NCBI GenBank assembly: GCA_965209015.1 | Contig: OZ242367.1 | Span: forward strand, 2,666,001-2,730,000 | Origin: Bin80 sp965209015 | GTDB taxonomy: Bacteria > Bacteroidota > Rhodothermia > Rhodothermales > Bin80 | Length of the DNA: 64,000 bases | Direction of reading: 5' to 3' | In this document: one piece after another, positions 17,914 to 26,771 of the stretch | Numbering within the stretch: position 1 is the first letter of the stretch | Layout of the letters: each line of letters begins with the position of its first letter | Position numbers and translations under genes: made by a program | Notes under the pieces: generated by a model | Databases searched by the model: none | What the model was told of the DNA's origin: nothing | What the model saw: only the letters and a program-made list of their open reading frames with translations

Positions 17914-18576
17914 CTCACCCTCCGCGAATGGTCCTGCGATTCGTTGTGTGAATCTGTCTGATGCCCATGACGCCTGATCATGTGTTGCCGGAACTGGAAT
18001 TTAGTTTGGACTCACCACCCTGCGTATCCAGACATCGCGACCATCTTTCTGATCACTGGAGACCGCTGATCTCATCATCTACTGAAATTTTGTCTGCAGA
18101 GAGATGTACGTATCTGCTTGACCCCTTTCTCAACTCCCAAACTAGAGAATTTTGAGTCGCCTCTTCAACGAAGCATGCTGGGCACTCCACCCCAGAAGAT
18201 CGTAGACTCCATAAATCTCTCTGGGTTGAGCGTGCTGGAAATTATTGGAACTGCTTGGACAGTGCGAGGAACCTCCTTACTCTCCTATTTCCGCAGTCTA
18301 TCAGAGATGCCTAATGGTCAGTACAACGCGAAGGGTTGACCAGCAAACTCAGTAAAGGTGTACGATTTGGCCTGAAACACGAAAATCCTGCCTAATCATT
18401 CTACCTTATTGTTGATCAATTATAGTCAACTCAACGTTCAAGTGGTCTGAAAAGCAGGAGTATACTCTGTTGGCAGGGACCGAAATGAGTATAATTTCCT
18501 TGAAGATCAATTGGTGTTGATTACGATTAACCTATAAAAACTGTGAACCGAGAATGTTAGAATCCTCAATTCACCC
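17914..18576. other. 663-bp gap between hslV and hslU, no recognised gene
   Basis: Two overlapping plus-strand frames, 17961-18155 (64 codons) and 18118-18339 (73 codons), are open but have no recognisable domain and differ in frame. They may be fragments of one decayed gene inserted into a former hslVU operon. The last ~150 bp before hslU are AT-rich and probably carry its own promoter. I see no RNA gene or long repeat. Confidence 0.4.
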
Positions 18577-19947
18577 ATGGTAATGAATGCTGAACTGACT
18601 CCGCGGGCCATCGTTGCGGAGCTTGATAGTTATATCATCGGTCAGTCTGAGGCCAAGCGTACGGTTGCGATTGCACTTCGCAATCGCTGGCGACGTCAAC
18701 AGGTCTCGAGTGATCTACAAGATGAGATTCTGCCAAGTAATATCATTCTGATGGGGCCAACCGGAGTGGGCAAAACGGAAATTGCTCGTAGGTTAGCCAA
18801 ACTTGTTGGTGCCCCTTTCATCAAGGTAGAGGCAACAAAATTTACGGAGGTTGGATATGTAGGACGCGATGTTGAGAGTATGATCCGTGATCTTACCGAT
18901 CGTGCAATCCGGCTGGTCAGGCAAGAACACGAATCCCGTGTACAGGATCGTGCGCGCGAACTTGCTCGTGAGCGTGTCTTAGATGTGATTCTTCCCCCTC
19001 CACCTATCCAAGGACCTGATCCAGAGAACGGACACACCAAAATATCCGAGCCCGAAGAGTCTTCAACACGGACTAAATTCCGAGAGAGACTCAAAGATGG
19101 ACGATTTGCAGATCGTGAAATTGAAATTGAAGTCCAGAAAGATCACTCATCGCCCATGTTGCAGGTATTTGGGCCAATGGGGATGGAAGAGATGGGGATG
19201 AATCTTCAAGATATGTTAGGAAATATCGGGGGGAAGCGGCGCAAAAAACGTCGAGTAACCGTATCCGAAGCTGAAGATCTTCTATCTAAGGAAGAAGCCT
19301 CTAAACTGATTGACATGGATGTTGTCACCCGTGAAGCTCTTAAGCGCGTTGAAAATTCTGGGATCGTGTTCATTGATGAGATTGACAAGATTGCCAGCCG
19401 TTCCAGTAAGGCTGGTGGAGGACCAGATGTGTCGCGCGAAGGGGTTCAGCGTGATCTGCTGCCGTTAGTTGAAGGAGCTACCGTCACAACGAAACATGGA
19501 ATGGTCCGTACAGATCATATCCTATTTATTGCCAGCGGGGCTTTCCATGTTGCTAAGCCCAGCGACCTGATTCCCGAAATGCAAGGTCGCTTCCCCATCC
19601 GGGTTGAAATGCACAGCCTGAGTGAGGAAGATTTTTATCTGATCCTCATCCAGCCGCGCAATGCCTTGCTGAAGCAGTATCGTGCACTCTTAGAAGCCGA
19701 GAATGTGATTCTTGAGTTCACCGATGACGCCGTGCGATTGATCGCCCGCACTGCTGCCAAGGTCAATGATGAAATTGAGAATATCGGAGCCCGACGGCTT
19801 CATACTATCATGACCACATTACTTGAAGACCTTCTCTTTGAGTCTGATGGAAGTTCTCCCAAAGAGATCTCCATGGATGCCAGTGAGGTTGAGTCCCATC
19901 TTGGCTCAATTGCAAGCAATCGCGATCTAAGCCAGTATATTCTCTAG
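18577..19947 (+). CDS. hslU: ATP-dependent protease ATPase subunit HslU
   Basis: HslU is the AAA+ unfoldase that feeds substrates into HslV. Landmarks are LTPRAIVAELDSYIIGQ at the N-terminus, Walker A GPTGVGKTE, the pore loop GYVGRD, an insertion (I) domain of about 130 residues rich in charged and methionine residues, Walker B IVFIDEIDKIA, sensor 1 LFIASGAFH and sensor 2 GARRLHT. The extreme C-terminus DLSQYIL is the tail that docks between HslV subunits. Its 456 residues are normal. An in-frame ATG at 18583 is an alternative start. Confidence 0.96.
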   Translation: MVMNAELTPRAIVAELDSYIIGQSEAKRTVAIALRNRWRRQQVSSDLQDEILPSNIILMGPTGVGKTEIARRLAKLVGAPFIKVEATKFTEVGYVGRDVESMIRDLTDRAIRLVRQEHESRVQDRARELARERVLDVILPPPPIQGPDPENGHTKISEPEESSTRTKFRERLKDGRFADREIEIEVQKDHSSPMLQVFGPMGMEEMGMNLQDMLGNIGGKRRKKRRVTVSEAEDLLSKEEASKLIDMDVVTREALKRVENSGIVFIDEIDKIASRSSKAGGGPDVSREGVQRDLLPLVEGATVTTKHGMVRTDHILFIASGAFHVAKPSDLIPEMQGRFPIRVEMHSLSEEDFYLILIQPRNALLKQYRALLEAENVILEFTDDAVRLIARTAAKVNDEIENIGARRLHTIMTTLLEDLLFESDGSSPKEISMDASEVESHLGSIASNRDLSQYIL

Positions 19948-19959
19948 AGCTGTACCTCG

Positions 19960-20868
19960 GTGATCTGCTCACTTTACAATCTGAATGATTCGGAAGCGCG
20001 CGCACGTTACGGTACGCTCTGGGAACGAACCCGGGGTGTTTTCACCTCTCTGCGCTATGCCGATGCTGCCAATGTAGCATTTGGTCTGAACTCAAAGATT
20101 TGCTTTGATGGAGATGATGCAGCCCTGCTCATGTATCTAAAAGGGTCTGGGATATTCCGTCGAATTGTGGTTCCTCCTTGCACCCAATATTCAGGTTTAC
20201 TTCTTCGTAATACTCCTCCATCTCACCTGATTCATAGGCGAAAGAGTCCCCTGGATCGGCTTCTCCTATGTGCGGAACAGGTGAGCCGAAGAGCCGATCT
20301 GCTCATTCCTCTGGATGATCCTCGCACTGCACAGTGGCGGGGCTGGCAAGTGCGACCGCTCTTTACCTATCTCATCGACCTTTCAACCACCAGCCCAGAG
20401 CGATGGTCAAGCGGGGCACAACGAACCTGGAAATCCAAAGCATCAAGGTATAAATTCATTGAGGATGCACAGTATACCTCACAGGTGATTGCACTCTGTG
20501 CAAGTAGCTATAAGAGACATGGTCGTTCCCTACCCACTCAGCCATCCGCATTGAATGCCATCACCGAGGCAATGGGGGACTGGGCTCGTATTTTTATCGT
20601 TGCACAGGGTAACAAACCAGAGGCTGGGATCATCATCCTCCACGATGAACACACAGCTCACTATTGGATTGCCGGAAGTATTCCTGGCCCTGCAATGACC
20701 ATACTGATTGGTAACGTGCTCCCAATTTTATCAGATGCGGGGATCACTATGTTTGATTTTGTTGGAGCCAATACACCGTCCATCGCGGAGTTCAAGCGCT
20801 CCTTTGGTCCGGTACTAACTCAGTACTATCATTTGCGTCGAAGGCCACGGATTTACATTAGACGTTGA
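19960..20868 (+). CDS. FemAB/GNAT-like acetyltransferase-fold protein
   Basis: A 302-residue soluble protein starting at GTG 19960, 12 bp after hslU. The second half resembles the GNAT-like (BioF2/FemAB type) domain found in polysaccharide and envelope clusters: WSSGAQRTWKSKASRYKF, an EAGIIILHDEHTAHYWIAGSI core strand pair, and DFVGANTPSIAEFKRSFGP near the end, the last being typical of this superfamily. It probably transfers an acyl or aminoacyl group to an envelope component. The next two genes encode a multi-pass membrane protein and a flippase, supporting a role in surface-glycan assembly. The substrate is unknown. Confidence 0.65.
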   Translation: MICSLYNLNDSEARARYGTLWERTRGVFTSLRYADAANVAFGLNSKICFDGDDAALLMYLKGSGIFRRIVVPPCTQYSGLLLRNTPPSHLIHRRKSPLDRLLLCAEQVSRRADLLIPLDDPRTAQWRGWQVRPLFTYLIDLSTTSPERWSSGAQRTWKSKASRYKFIEDAQYTSQVIALCASSYKRHGRSLPTQPSALNAITEAMGDWARIFIVAQGNKPEAGIIILHDEHTAHYWIAGSIPGPAMTILIGNVLPILSDAGITMFDFVGANTPSIAEFKRSFGPVLTQYYHLRRRPRIYIRR

Positions 20869-20870
20869 CC

Positions 20871-22448
20871 ATGCAGCTTCACACTGGTAGGTGGCCCCGG
20901 GTACTCACTGGGATGGGCATGCGCCCGCCGATCTACCTACCTCTGCTTACCCTTACCCTATATCTTTTCTGGAGAGGGTACGACTTTGCTGTGAGCGATC
21001 AGGATGAGGTCTTACCCTATCTGATGCATCTACTGGACGCGAGCCTATACCAATCGGACTGGTTCGTGAATGCTCAGTTGAGTACTTTTGGGCCTCGAAC
21101 ACTCTTTGTGCTGACCGCCTGGCTTCCTGCGAAGCTGTTTGGAGTCTATGAAACCATACTTGGAATTTATGTTGTGAGTTGGTTTGGAACTGGCATGGCA
21201 TTGTATGCGCTTAGTCTGCAAATCACCAGAGAGCGTTTAGCTGCCACGCTCTGTGTGATCATCGCCCTATTGCTAACCCCAAAATTTACACTCGGAGGCA
21301 ATGATCTCGTGACTTGGATCCTTACTCCAAGTATGCCTGCCTGGACCCTTTGCTTGTGGGGACTAGTGTTCTTTATTCGCGGGCGCCTTTCTCAAGCCGG
21401 ATTCTTGATGGGACTTGGGGCTTGGATGCAGGCCTTAGTAGGTCTGCAGGTAGCACTCATTTGCACTCTTCTACTTCTCTGGAAACACGGAGTATCTCTG
21501 CGGTGGCTTTATCGTTTTGTTGGATCTTTTATCCTCACTGCATTACCGGCCCTTGGCCCCCTAATCTGGTCCCAACTTATGGGGGATTCTCCAGAGGGAA
21601 TCTGGTCTTACTTCTATATCTTATTTGAATTTCGTGCTCCCCACCATTATCTGCCTAGTTCATTCAATGCTGTATCGGCATTACGTTTTGCGGTTCTGTG
21701 CGGTCTTGGGTTGACTTCCTTTCCACTCCTGCCCAGAGTACACCGGATACTTGTCCGACGTTGCCTAATATTAATTACCGTACTTTGTGCGATCTCTTTC
21801 CTAAATAGCGAGATTATCCAGATTACTCCGATCGCGCAACTACAACTCTTTAAGCTCACAGTTCTCATGAAGGTACTGTGCGGCATTTTGATCTCGAACA
21901 TGGTAGCACAGTTGATTCTTCGATTCTTCCGACGCGGCCTGGCCATTTTCTTTGACCATGGCCATTACGCACTTGGAGCCACAGTACTAATTGCCGCAAC
22001 CTTGCTGATCATCTCTCCGAATGCACTGGGGATTCGTCCAACATCGGACCGTACTCCGGCGGAGCAGATTGCGACATGGGCACATGATTCAACCGAGTTG
22101 AATGCAGTTTTTGCTGTACCTCCTGAATGGTCACATTTTAGATCTCAGGCAAAGCGTGCCATTGTAGTAAACTTCAAGGCGATACCTTTTCATCAGCCCT
22201 ATATGTCTGAGTGGTTCACTCGATTAAGGGATATAGCACCAATTCCAACTCCTCTACGAGGCGGTCTGCAGTTAATCCCTGTGCTGGACAGTGCATTTTT
22301 TGCTCTCCCTGCCAACGAAATTCGACGCTTATCTTCAACCTATGGTTTTGAGTATATCGTCCGTAGGGAATCCATACTGCTTGAAGGGTTCGAGTCTGTT
22401 TATGAGGTAGACTCATTGTCCGTGTGGCATATCCCATCTCTGCCATGA
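20871..22448 (+). CDS. multi-pass membrane protein of a glycan cluster (DUF6798-like)
   Basis: About 525 residues with roughly 10-12 hydrophobic helices in the first 390, then a soluble C-terminal domain containing TPAEQIATWAHDSTELNAVF and a series of residues resembling DUF6798-type proteins. The N-terminal DQDEVLPYLMHLLD is the acidic first periplasmic loop seen in GT-C-like integral membrane proteins. A polyprenol-linked sugar transferase or related function is possible but not shown. The ATG at 20871 is preferred; a TTG at 20865 overlaps the previous stop. It overlaps the next gene by four bases. Confidence 0.6.
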   Translation: MQLHTGRWPRVLTGMGMRPPIYLPLLTLTLYLFWRGYDFAVSDQDEVLPYLMHLLDASLYQSDWFVNAQLSTFGPRTLFVLTAWLPAKLFGVYETILGIYVVSWFGTGMALYALSLQITRERLAATLCVIIALLLTPKFTLGGNDLVTWILTPSMPAWTLCLWGLVFFIRGRLSQAGFLMGLGAWMQALVGLQVALICTLLLLWKHGVSLRWLYRFVGSFILTALPALGPLIWSQLMGDSPEGIWSYFYILFEFRAPHHYLPSSFNAVSALRFAVLCGLGLTSFPLLPRVHRILVRRCLILITVLCAISFLNSEIIQITPIAQLQLFKLTVLMKVLCGILISNMVAQLILRFFRRGLAIFFDHGHYALGATVLIAATLLIISPNALGIRPTSDRTPAEQIATWAHDSTELNAVFAVPPEWSHFRSQAKRAIVVNFKAIPFHQPYMSEWFTRLRDIAPIPTPLRGGLQLIPVLDSAFFALPANEIRRLSSTYGFEYIVRRESILLEGFESVYEVDSLSVWHIPSLP

Positions 22449-23905
22449 AGTCACTTAAGAGTTTATTTTCAAGTGAGGGACTCACTGGCCCTACTCTCAC
22501 CCTGCTTTCAGGTGCTGGAGTTGTCATGGTGATTGGCTATCTATCTCTGGGGGTTATTACGCGACTCTACCTACCCTCGGAGCTTGGGATCGGGAAGTAC
22601 TTTGTAACTGTAATGGCATTGGTAGGCGCCATTGCTTCCCTGCGTTACGAGGATGCTCTCATGCTTCCGAAGAAAGATGAAGATGCAGCGGTGCTTATCT
22701 GGCTATCTTCTGCGGTGATGTTGTTCAGTGCAGCCATCTTAGCCATTCTTTCAATCTGGAGCACAGAAATTGCCGCTCTCCTGGATTTTCCTGCAATTGC
22801 CCCCTATTTGCCACTGGTTCCTATTGCCCTAATTGCGATGCGTTCCGGCAAGATTGCCGAATTCTGGCTAGTCCGAAAACGAGCATTCAAGCATATAAGC
22901 GCAGGACATGTCAGTCTAACGGCAGCGATGGTGACGGGCCGGATTGGAGTTGGCCTGCCCCCAATCAGTGCCAATGAAGCGGGACATATTGGAGGCTTCA
23001 TTTTCGGACATATCGTTTCCAGTGGATTATTCATCTGGATCGCTCTCCGACGCAGTGCGGCTGCGATTCAGAAAGCATGTAGTTGGAGACGTATGGTGCA
23101 AGCTGCAGTTCGCTATCGCCGGTTTGCTCTGTTTTCAACGCCTTCATCCATGATTGGAGCATTGATGGGGCATTTAGTTGTACTTCTGATTCCCTTCTTT
23201 TTTGGGGCCGCTGTTTCTGAGGATACAATTGGATTCTATGGAATTGCCTTCGCTGCAATTGGAATTCCGATTTCTTATGTATCCCGATCAGTGGCTCATC
23301 CCTTTTTCGTGAGTGCAGCCGAGGCGCAACTTATCGGCAACCTTGCCTCCATTAGTTCTATTGTTCATCGGCGCTTGATCATGGTCGGACTCTTCCCCGT
23401 CCTAGCAGTCTTGCTGGCAGGACCCGATTTCTTTGAAATATGGCTTGGTGGTCGGCACCGGCAGACAGGGATCTATGCCACATACATTGCACCCTGGCTG
23501 GTACTTGGTTCAACGGTCTCCCCATTAACCCGCGTCTATGATGTGACTGAACGTCAACGTCTGGATTTTATTATGGCATTACTCCTACTGGTATGCCTTT
23601 CAGCAGCACTGATCTTGGGGGGGCTCACCGGAGACATTGATACAATGCTAATCGCTGGTGGAGTGGTCGGTGCACTGGTGCGAGCGATTCAATTATTTGT
23701 AATCCTTCAACTTGCTGGCGTCCCTTTGAAGGAGAGACTGGCTCCATACCGCGACTTTTTCCTTTTATCCTTACCGGGATTAGCCATGATTGCGGTAGCG
23801 CTATATCTCGGGAATAAGTGGATCACAACGGGTACCCTCGTCCTGAGTGCACTTTGTTATTTTGGCCTCACAATCTGGAAAGAGAAGCTTTTTAGAAGTT
23901 CCTGA
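22445..23905 (+). CDS. oligosaccharide flippase family protein (Wzx-like, MOP superfamily)
   Basis: The start ATG at 22445 overlaps the preceding stop as ATGA. The protein has about 486 residues and 12-14 hydrophobic helices. The N-terminal GVVMVIGYLSLGVITRLYLPSELG followed by SLRYEDALMLPKKDEDA is typical of Wzx-type polysaccharide exporters, which flip undecaprenyl-linked oligosaccharides across the inner membrane. The C-terminal helices resemble the same family. With the two preceding genes it forms a tightly spaced cluster; no Wzy polymerase or clear glycosyltransferase is in the window. Confidence 0.82.
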   Translation: MKSLKSLFSSEGLTGPTLTLLSGAGVVMVIGYLSLGVITRLYLPSELGIGKYFVTVMALVGAIASLRYEDALMLPKKDEDAAVLIWLSSAVMLFSAAILAILSIWSTEIAALLDFPAIAPYLPLVPIALIAMRSGKIAEFWLVRKRAFKHISAGHVSLTAAMVTGRIGVGLPPISANEAGHIGGFIFGHIVSSGLFIWIALRRSAAAIQKACSWRRMVQAAVRYRRFALFSTPSSMIGALMGHLVVLLIPFFFGAAVSEDTIGFYGIAFAAIGIPISYVSRSVAHPFFVSAAEAQLIGNLASISSIVHRRLIMVGLFPVLAVLLAGPDFFEIWLGGRHRQTGIYATYIAPWLVLGSTVSPLTRVYDVTERQRLDFIMALLLLVCLSAALILGGLTGDIDTMLIAGGVVGALVRAIQLFVILQLAGVPLKERLAPYRDFFLLSLPGLAMIAVALYLGNKWITTGTLVLSALCYFGLTIWKEKLFRSS

Positions 23906-24395
23906 CTTCTGCAGATTCGCAAGAAGAAATAAGTATAGTTGGAAAAATGGCAGGAATCCTGATGCCAGACGGAGGTCAAGGCATATTCCTGAAATGAACC
24001 GATCGCGAGTCTCTGTTATGATACGGGAAACAATCGAAGCATGGTAGTAGAGTACTGGCCAATGCAATCCCAATTCCCGGACGTAAAATCTGAGCTTCAC
24101 CAGGACTTATTTTCGCATCTAATCCACTGATCACACTCTTTGTGTCACCCTTGGTTGTATAGAACACTACCTCGGATCATAATATCCATACAAATAGCGC
24201 TCAGAACACCCATGGGGTTTCCCCGTGTCTCCCACCCCCTATGGGACGTATCTTCACCTCGGCACTGATATTTTTCAGTTTTTTCCCTTTCCGAAATATA
24301 ATCCAAAGTCGGAAGAGGCAATTTCCCCCTCTCCAAGGGGCCTGGCACTGTAATAACTCACACAAGGATGACCTAGACAAAGCGTACAGTTCAAG
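23906..24395. other. 490-bp convergent intergenic region with GC-rich hairpins
   Basis: The flippase (+) and bacilliredoxin (-) genes converge here. A hairpin CATGGGG-TTT-CCCCGTG lies at 24211-24227, and a weaker CCCC/GGGG pairing around 24316-24331. These may be transcript ends for both directions, although neither has a U-tract. Short frames on both strands show no features. Confidence 0.45.
24211..24227. terminator. hairpin between convergent genes
   Basis: The stem CATGGGG/CCCCGTG has one G-T wobble and a TTT loop, and lies between two convergent genes. The position suits termination, but the lack of a following U-run leaves it uncertain. Confidence 0.35.
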
Positions 24396-24914
24396 CTATC
24401 GGATAATTGAACGAAATGAGGAAGAAAGGGGATTTTCAGCTGAGACTCCCATAGTTTCAGGGCTCTCTGGACCATCATCTGCCGTCTCTTCTGTTCCACA
24501 AAACCGATCAAATGCGTGAACTAGATCCTTAGCAATCGCCTCAGCACTTCGCCCCTCTATGTGTCTACGCTCAACAGCAAATACTACATCGCCTCCCTTG
24601 ATGAGTGCCATGAACGGAGAGGAAGGTGGGATTCCCACCATTAAATCACGTGCGGAAGCAGTCGCTTCAATATCTTGGCCGGCAAATACCGTAACAACTC
24701 GATCCGGTTGAGATGACTTCTGTAAAGCCAATCCAACTGCGGGGCGAGCCATGGCCGCAGCACAACCGCACACGGAATTGATGACCAACAGCATCGTCTG
24801 ATTGGGCTCCATATTAAATGCTTCCTGCACCTCCTCAGATGTTTTCAACTCCTCAACACCCAGTCGGGTAAGTTCCTGACGCATGGGAAGTACAAGGTGC
24901 TCGGGGTACGACAT
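24396..24914 (-). CDS. bacilliredoxin, BrxA/BrxB (YphP/YqiW) family
   Basis: Family members are thioredoxin-like proteins with a CGC active site that remove bacillithiol from oxidised proteins. The motif is clear in VINSVCGCAAAMARPA (Cys49-Gly-Cys51), and SPFMALIKGGDVVFAVERRHIEGRSAEAIA covers the conserved core. The conserved part ends near residue 140; about 30 extra residues (TADDGPESPETMGVSAEN and following) form a low-complexity tail not usual for the family. The gene implies use of bacillithiol or a similar low-molecular-weight thiol. Confidence 0.9.
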   Translation of the reverse strand: MSYPEHLVLPMRQELTRLGVEELKTSEEVQEAFNMEPNQTMLLVINSVCGCAAAMARPAVGLALQKSSQPDRVVTVFAGQDIEATASARDLMVGIPPSSPFMALIKGGDVVFAVERRHIEGRSAEAIAKDLVHAFDRFCGTEETADDGPESPETMGVSAENPLSSSFRSIIR

Positions 24915-25038
24915 AGCAAAAAATAAATAGTAATGATGAACAGAATCAGGGTTTTATTTGTACGATCTATAGTTAACCTTGATCCGCAATCAAGGTGATT
25001 GAACCCGTGCCGCCTAACCAGTTAAGGAAATTCATACC

Positions 25039-25611
25039 ATGCGTGCACCGATTGCTTTTATATGTGTTGTTTATCTTGTAGGCTGCAATCAGTCTCGTCA
25101 ACTCAATACTCAGTCCCCCTCCTTGGTGACGGACATCGCCTCTGTAAGATTAGTGGCCCCACCACCAAACATTGAACCCGAACTACGAGCGTTTGCAGAC
25201 TCTTGGGGGGAGACTCCTCACGCTGAGGGAGGAGACTCTAAGTCAGGTATTGACGCTCCTGGACTTGTGATGGTAATTGCAGATCAGATTTTAAAATACT
25301 CCCTACCACATTCGACTGCACGGCAACTAGGATTTGGGCAAGAAGTTGAACGGCAGCATCTTATTCCAGGAGATATTATCTTCTTTCGACCGACGAGTAT
25401 GCCGAGACATGTGGGAGTGTACCTTGGCTCCCAAGAATTTTTGCATTCTTGGCCAGATGGTGGAGTATCTATTGCACGCTTGGATGAGCCATACTGGAAT
25501 GGGGCCTATTGGGCAGGACGTCGCATTTTGGATCTTCCGTCCACAGAACAAGCTCCATCAACATCAGACAACCCTCCGCCCTCTCCCCCAAAACGACGTG
25601 TGGGTTGGTAG
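25039..25611 (+). CDS. NlpC/P60-like lipoprotein lacking the catalytic cysteine
   Basis: A 190-residue protein with signal peptide and lipobox LVGC (Cys16). Its core follows NlpC/P60 (C40) hydrolases closely: WGETPHAEGGDSKSGIDAPG matches the usual W-G-x-P-Y-x-x-GG-x-S-x-x-G-I-D-C-S-G start of the catalytic region, LIPGDIIFFRP matches the L-x-P-G-D-L-V-F-F motif, and MPRHVGVYLG plus FLHSW carry the expected histidines. The nucleophile position is Ala (GCT) followed by Pro instead of Cys-Ser. Active-site Cys loss predicts a non-enzymatic peptidoglycan-binding or regulatory role. A proline-rich tail ends the protein. Confidence 0.8.
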   Translation: MRAPIAFICVVYLVGCNQSRQLNTQSPSLVTDIASVRLVAPPPNIEPELRAFADSWGETPHAEGGDSKSGIDAPGLVMVIADQILKYSLPHSTARQLGFGQEVERQHLIPGDIIFFRPTSMPRHVGVYLGSQEFLHSWPDGGVSIARLDEPYWNGAYWAGRRILDLPSTEQAPSTSDNPPPSPPKRRVGW

Positions 25612-25632
25612 TTAACTTAAAATCATCACCGA

Positions 25633-26109
25633 ATGCCTGTTTACTTAACCGAAAAAGCACTCAATAAACTAAAATCAGATATTCATCATGCTCGAACCGT
25701 GGAGCGCAAACGTATATCCAATGAAATTGCCGATGCGCGCTCGCATGGTGACCTGTCAGAAAACGCTGAGTATGATGCTGCCAAAGAAGCCCAAGGAAAA
25801 CTTGAAGCACGAATTGCTCAGATGGAAAATACCTTGGCCGAAGCTCGTATCCTCAACGAGGACCATGTAGACACCTCAAAAGTTCGTATCCTGTCTACAG
25901 TACGCTATAAGAACTCAAAAACTGGTACTGAAAAGGTAGTGACACTAGTGTCTGCACCCGAAGCAGATGTGTCTGAGGGTCGTATTCCTATCACCAGTCC
26001 CATCGGGAAAGGACTGCTGGGAAAAGGGGTGGGAGATGAAGCAACGATCCTCGTTCCCGCGGGAGAGTTACATATTAAGATCTTGGAGATCACGCGTAAT
26101 GGTCAATGA
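25633..26109 (+). CDS. greA: transcript cleavage factor GreA
   Basis: GreA rescues backtracked RNA polymerase by stimulating transcript cleavage. The N-terminal coiled coil (residues ~1-75) carries the acidic tip DLSENAEYDAAKE with the catalytic Asp/Glu; the C-terminal FKBP-like domain has ISTVRYKN-type strands and SPIGKGLLGKGVGDEATI. The length (158) is normal. Its stop overlaps the start of the threonine aldolase gene as ATGA, so the two were translationally coupled before the transposon insertion. Confidence 0.95.
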   Translation: MPVYLTEKALNKLKSDIHHARTVERKRISNEIADARSHGDLSENAEYDAAKEAQGKLEARIAQMENTLAEARILNEDHVDTSKVRILSTVRYKNSKTGTEKVVTLVSAPEADVSEGRIPITSPIGKGLLGKGVGDEATILVPAGELHIKILEITRNGQ

Positions 26110-26690
26110 TTGACCCGCGCAGTGATACGGTGACACGCCCATCTAAAGGGATGCGCCGTGCGATGGCCTGTGCCAAAGTGGGCGATGATGTGTTTGGAGA
26201 GGATCCTACCACCAAAGCACTGGAGACCACCGTTGCAAATATGCTCGGCAAAGAAGCTGCCCTATTCATTCCATCGGGGATGATGGGCAACCAATTGGGT
26301 ATTCATGTTCAAACTCAGCCCGGCGATGAAGTGATCGTCGAACGTCAAAGTCACATTTTCAATTATGAATCAGGTGCAGCAGGAAGCTTGAGTGGTGTTA
26401 CACTGCATGTGATCCACGGGGAGAAAGGCAGATTTAGTGAGGAACAGTTCTTAACTGCAATCCGAGGCGAGAACTATTGGGAGCCTCGTTCGACTTTGCT
26501 CTGCCTTGAAAATACACTCAATCTTGCTGGTGGTCTGATCTATCCCCTTGCAGAATTAAAGCAACTGGCCGACTGTGCACATACCCACGGACTAGCCTGT
26601 CATCTGGATGGTGCTCGATTATGGAATGCATCGGTTGCTACCGATATCTCGGTCAAACAGTATGCTGCTCCCTTTGATACGATTAGGTAA
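26106..26690 (+). pseudogene. ltaE: 5' fragment of low-specificity L-threonine aldolase, interrupted by transposon
   Basis: The first 193 codons (through 26685) encode the N-terminal half of a PLP-dependent threonine aldolase: DPRSDTVTRPSKGMRRAMA, VGDDVFGEDPTT, ALFIPSGMMGNQ, CLENTLNLAGG and HLDGARLWNA. Translation then enters the transposon end and stops at 26688-26690. The fragment lacks the SKGLGAPVGS motif with the PLP-binding lysine, which lies after the element at 30099 onwards. Removal of 26686-30099 rejoins the frame exactly to give a 339-residue protein of normal length, so the insertion is recent and the product inactive. Confidence 0.93.
26678..26685 (+). repeat. 8-bp target site duplication, left copy
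   Basis: TACGATTA flanks the element directly on both sides (the other copy is 30092-30099). Eight bases is the duplication size known for the IS1595 family. Confidence 0.92.
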
Positions 26691-26708
26691 TTATGTACTT
26701 AACTGCAA
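26686..26708 (+). repeat. left terminal inverted repeat of the IS1595-type transposon
   Basis: Begins GGTAATTATGTACTTAAC; all 23 bases match the reverse complement of 30069-30091. It supplies the stop codon that ends the aldolase fragment. Confidence 0.95.
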
Positions 26709-26771
26709 TTTTTCACGCTCTCTTGCGTAGAAGCAGTTAGTTCACTAAATTACAACTCCCTCAATTCACCA

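Noticed and set aside
17961..18339. Possible small genes between hslV and hslU
   Set aside because: Two frames in different registers with no recognisable sequence; reported only as a gap.
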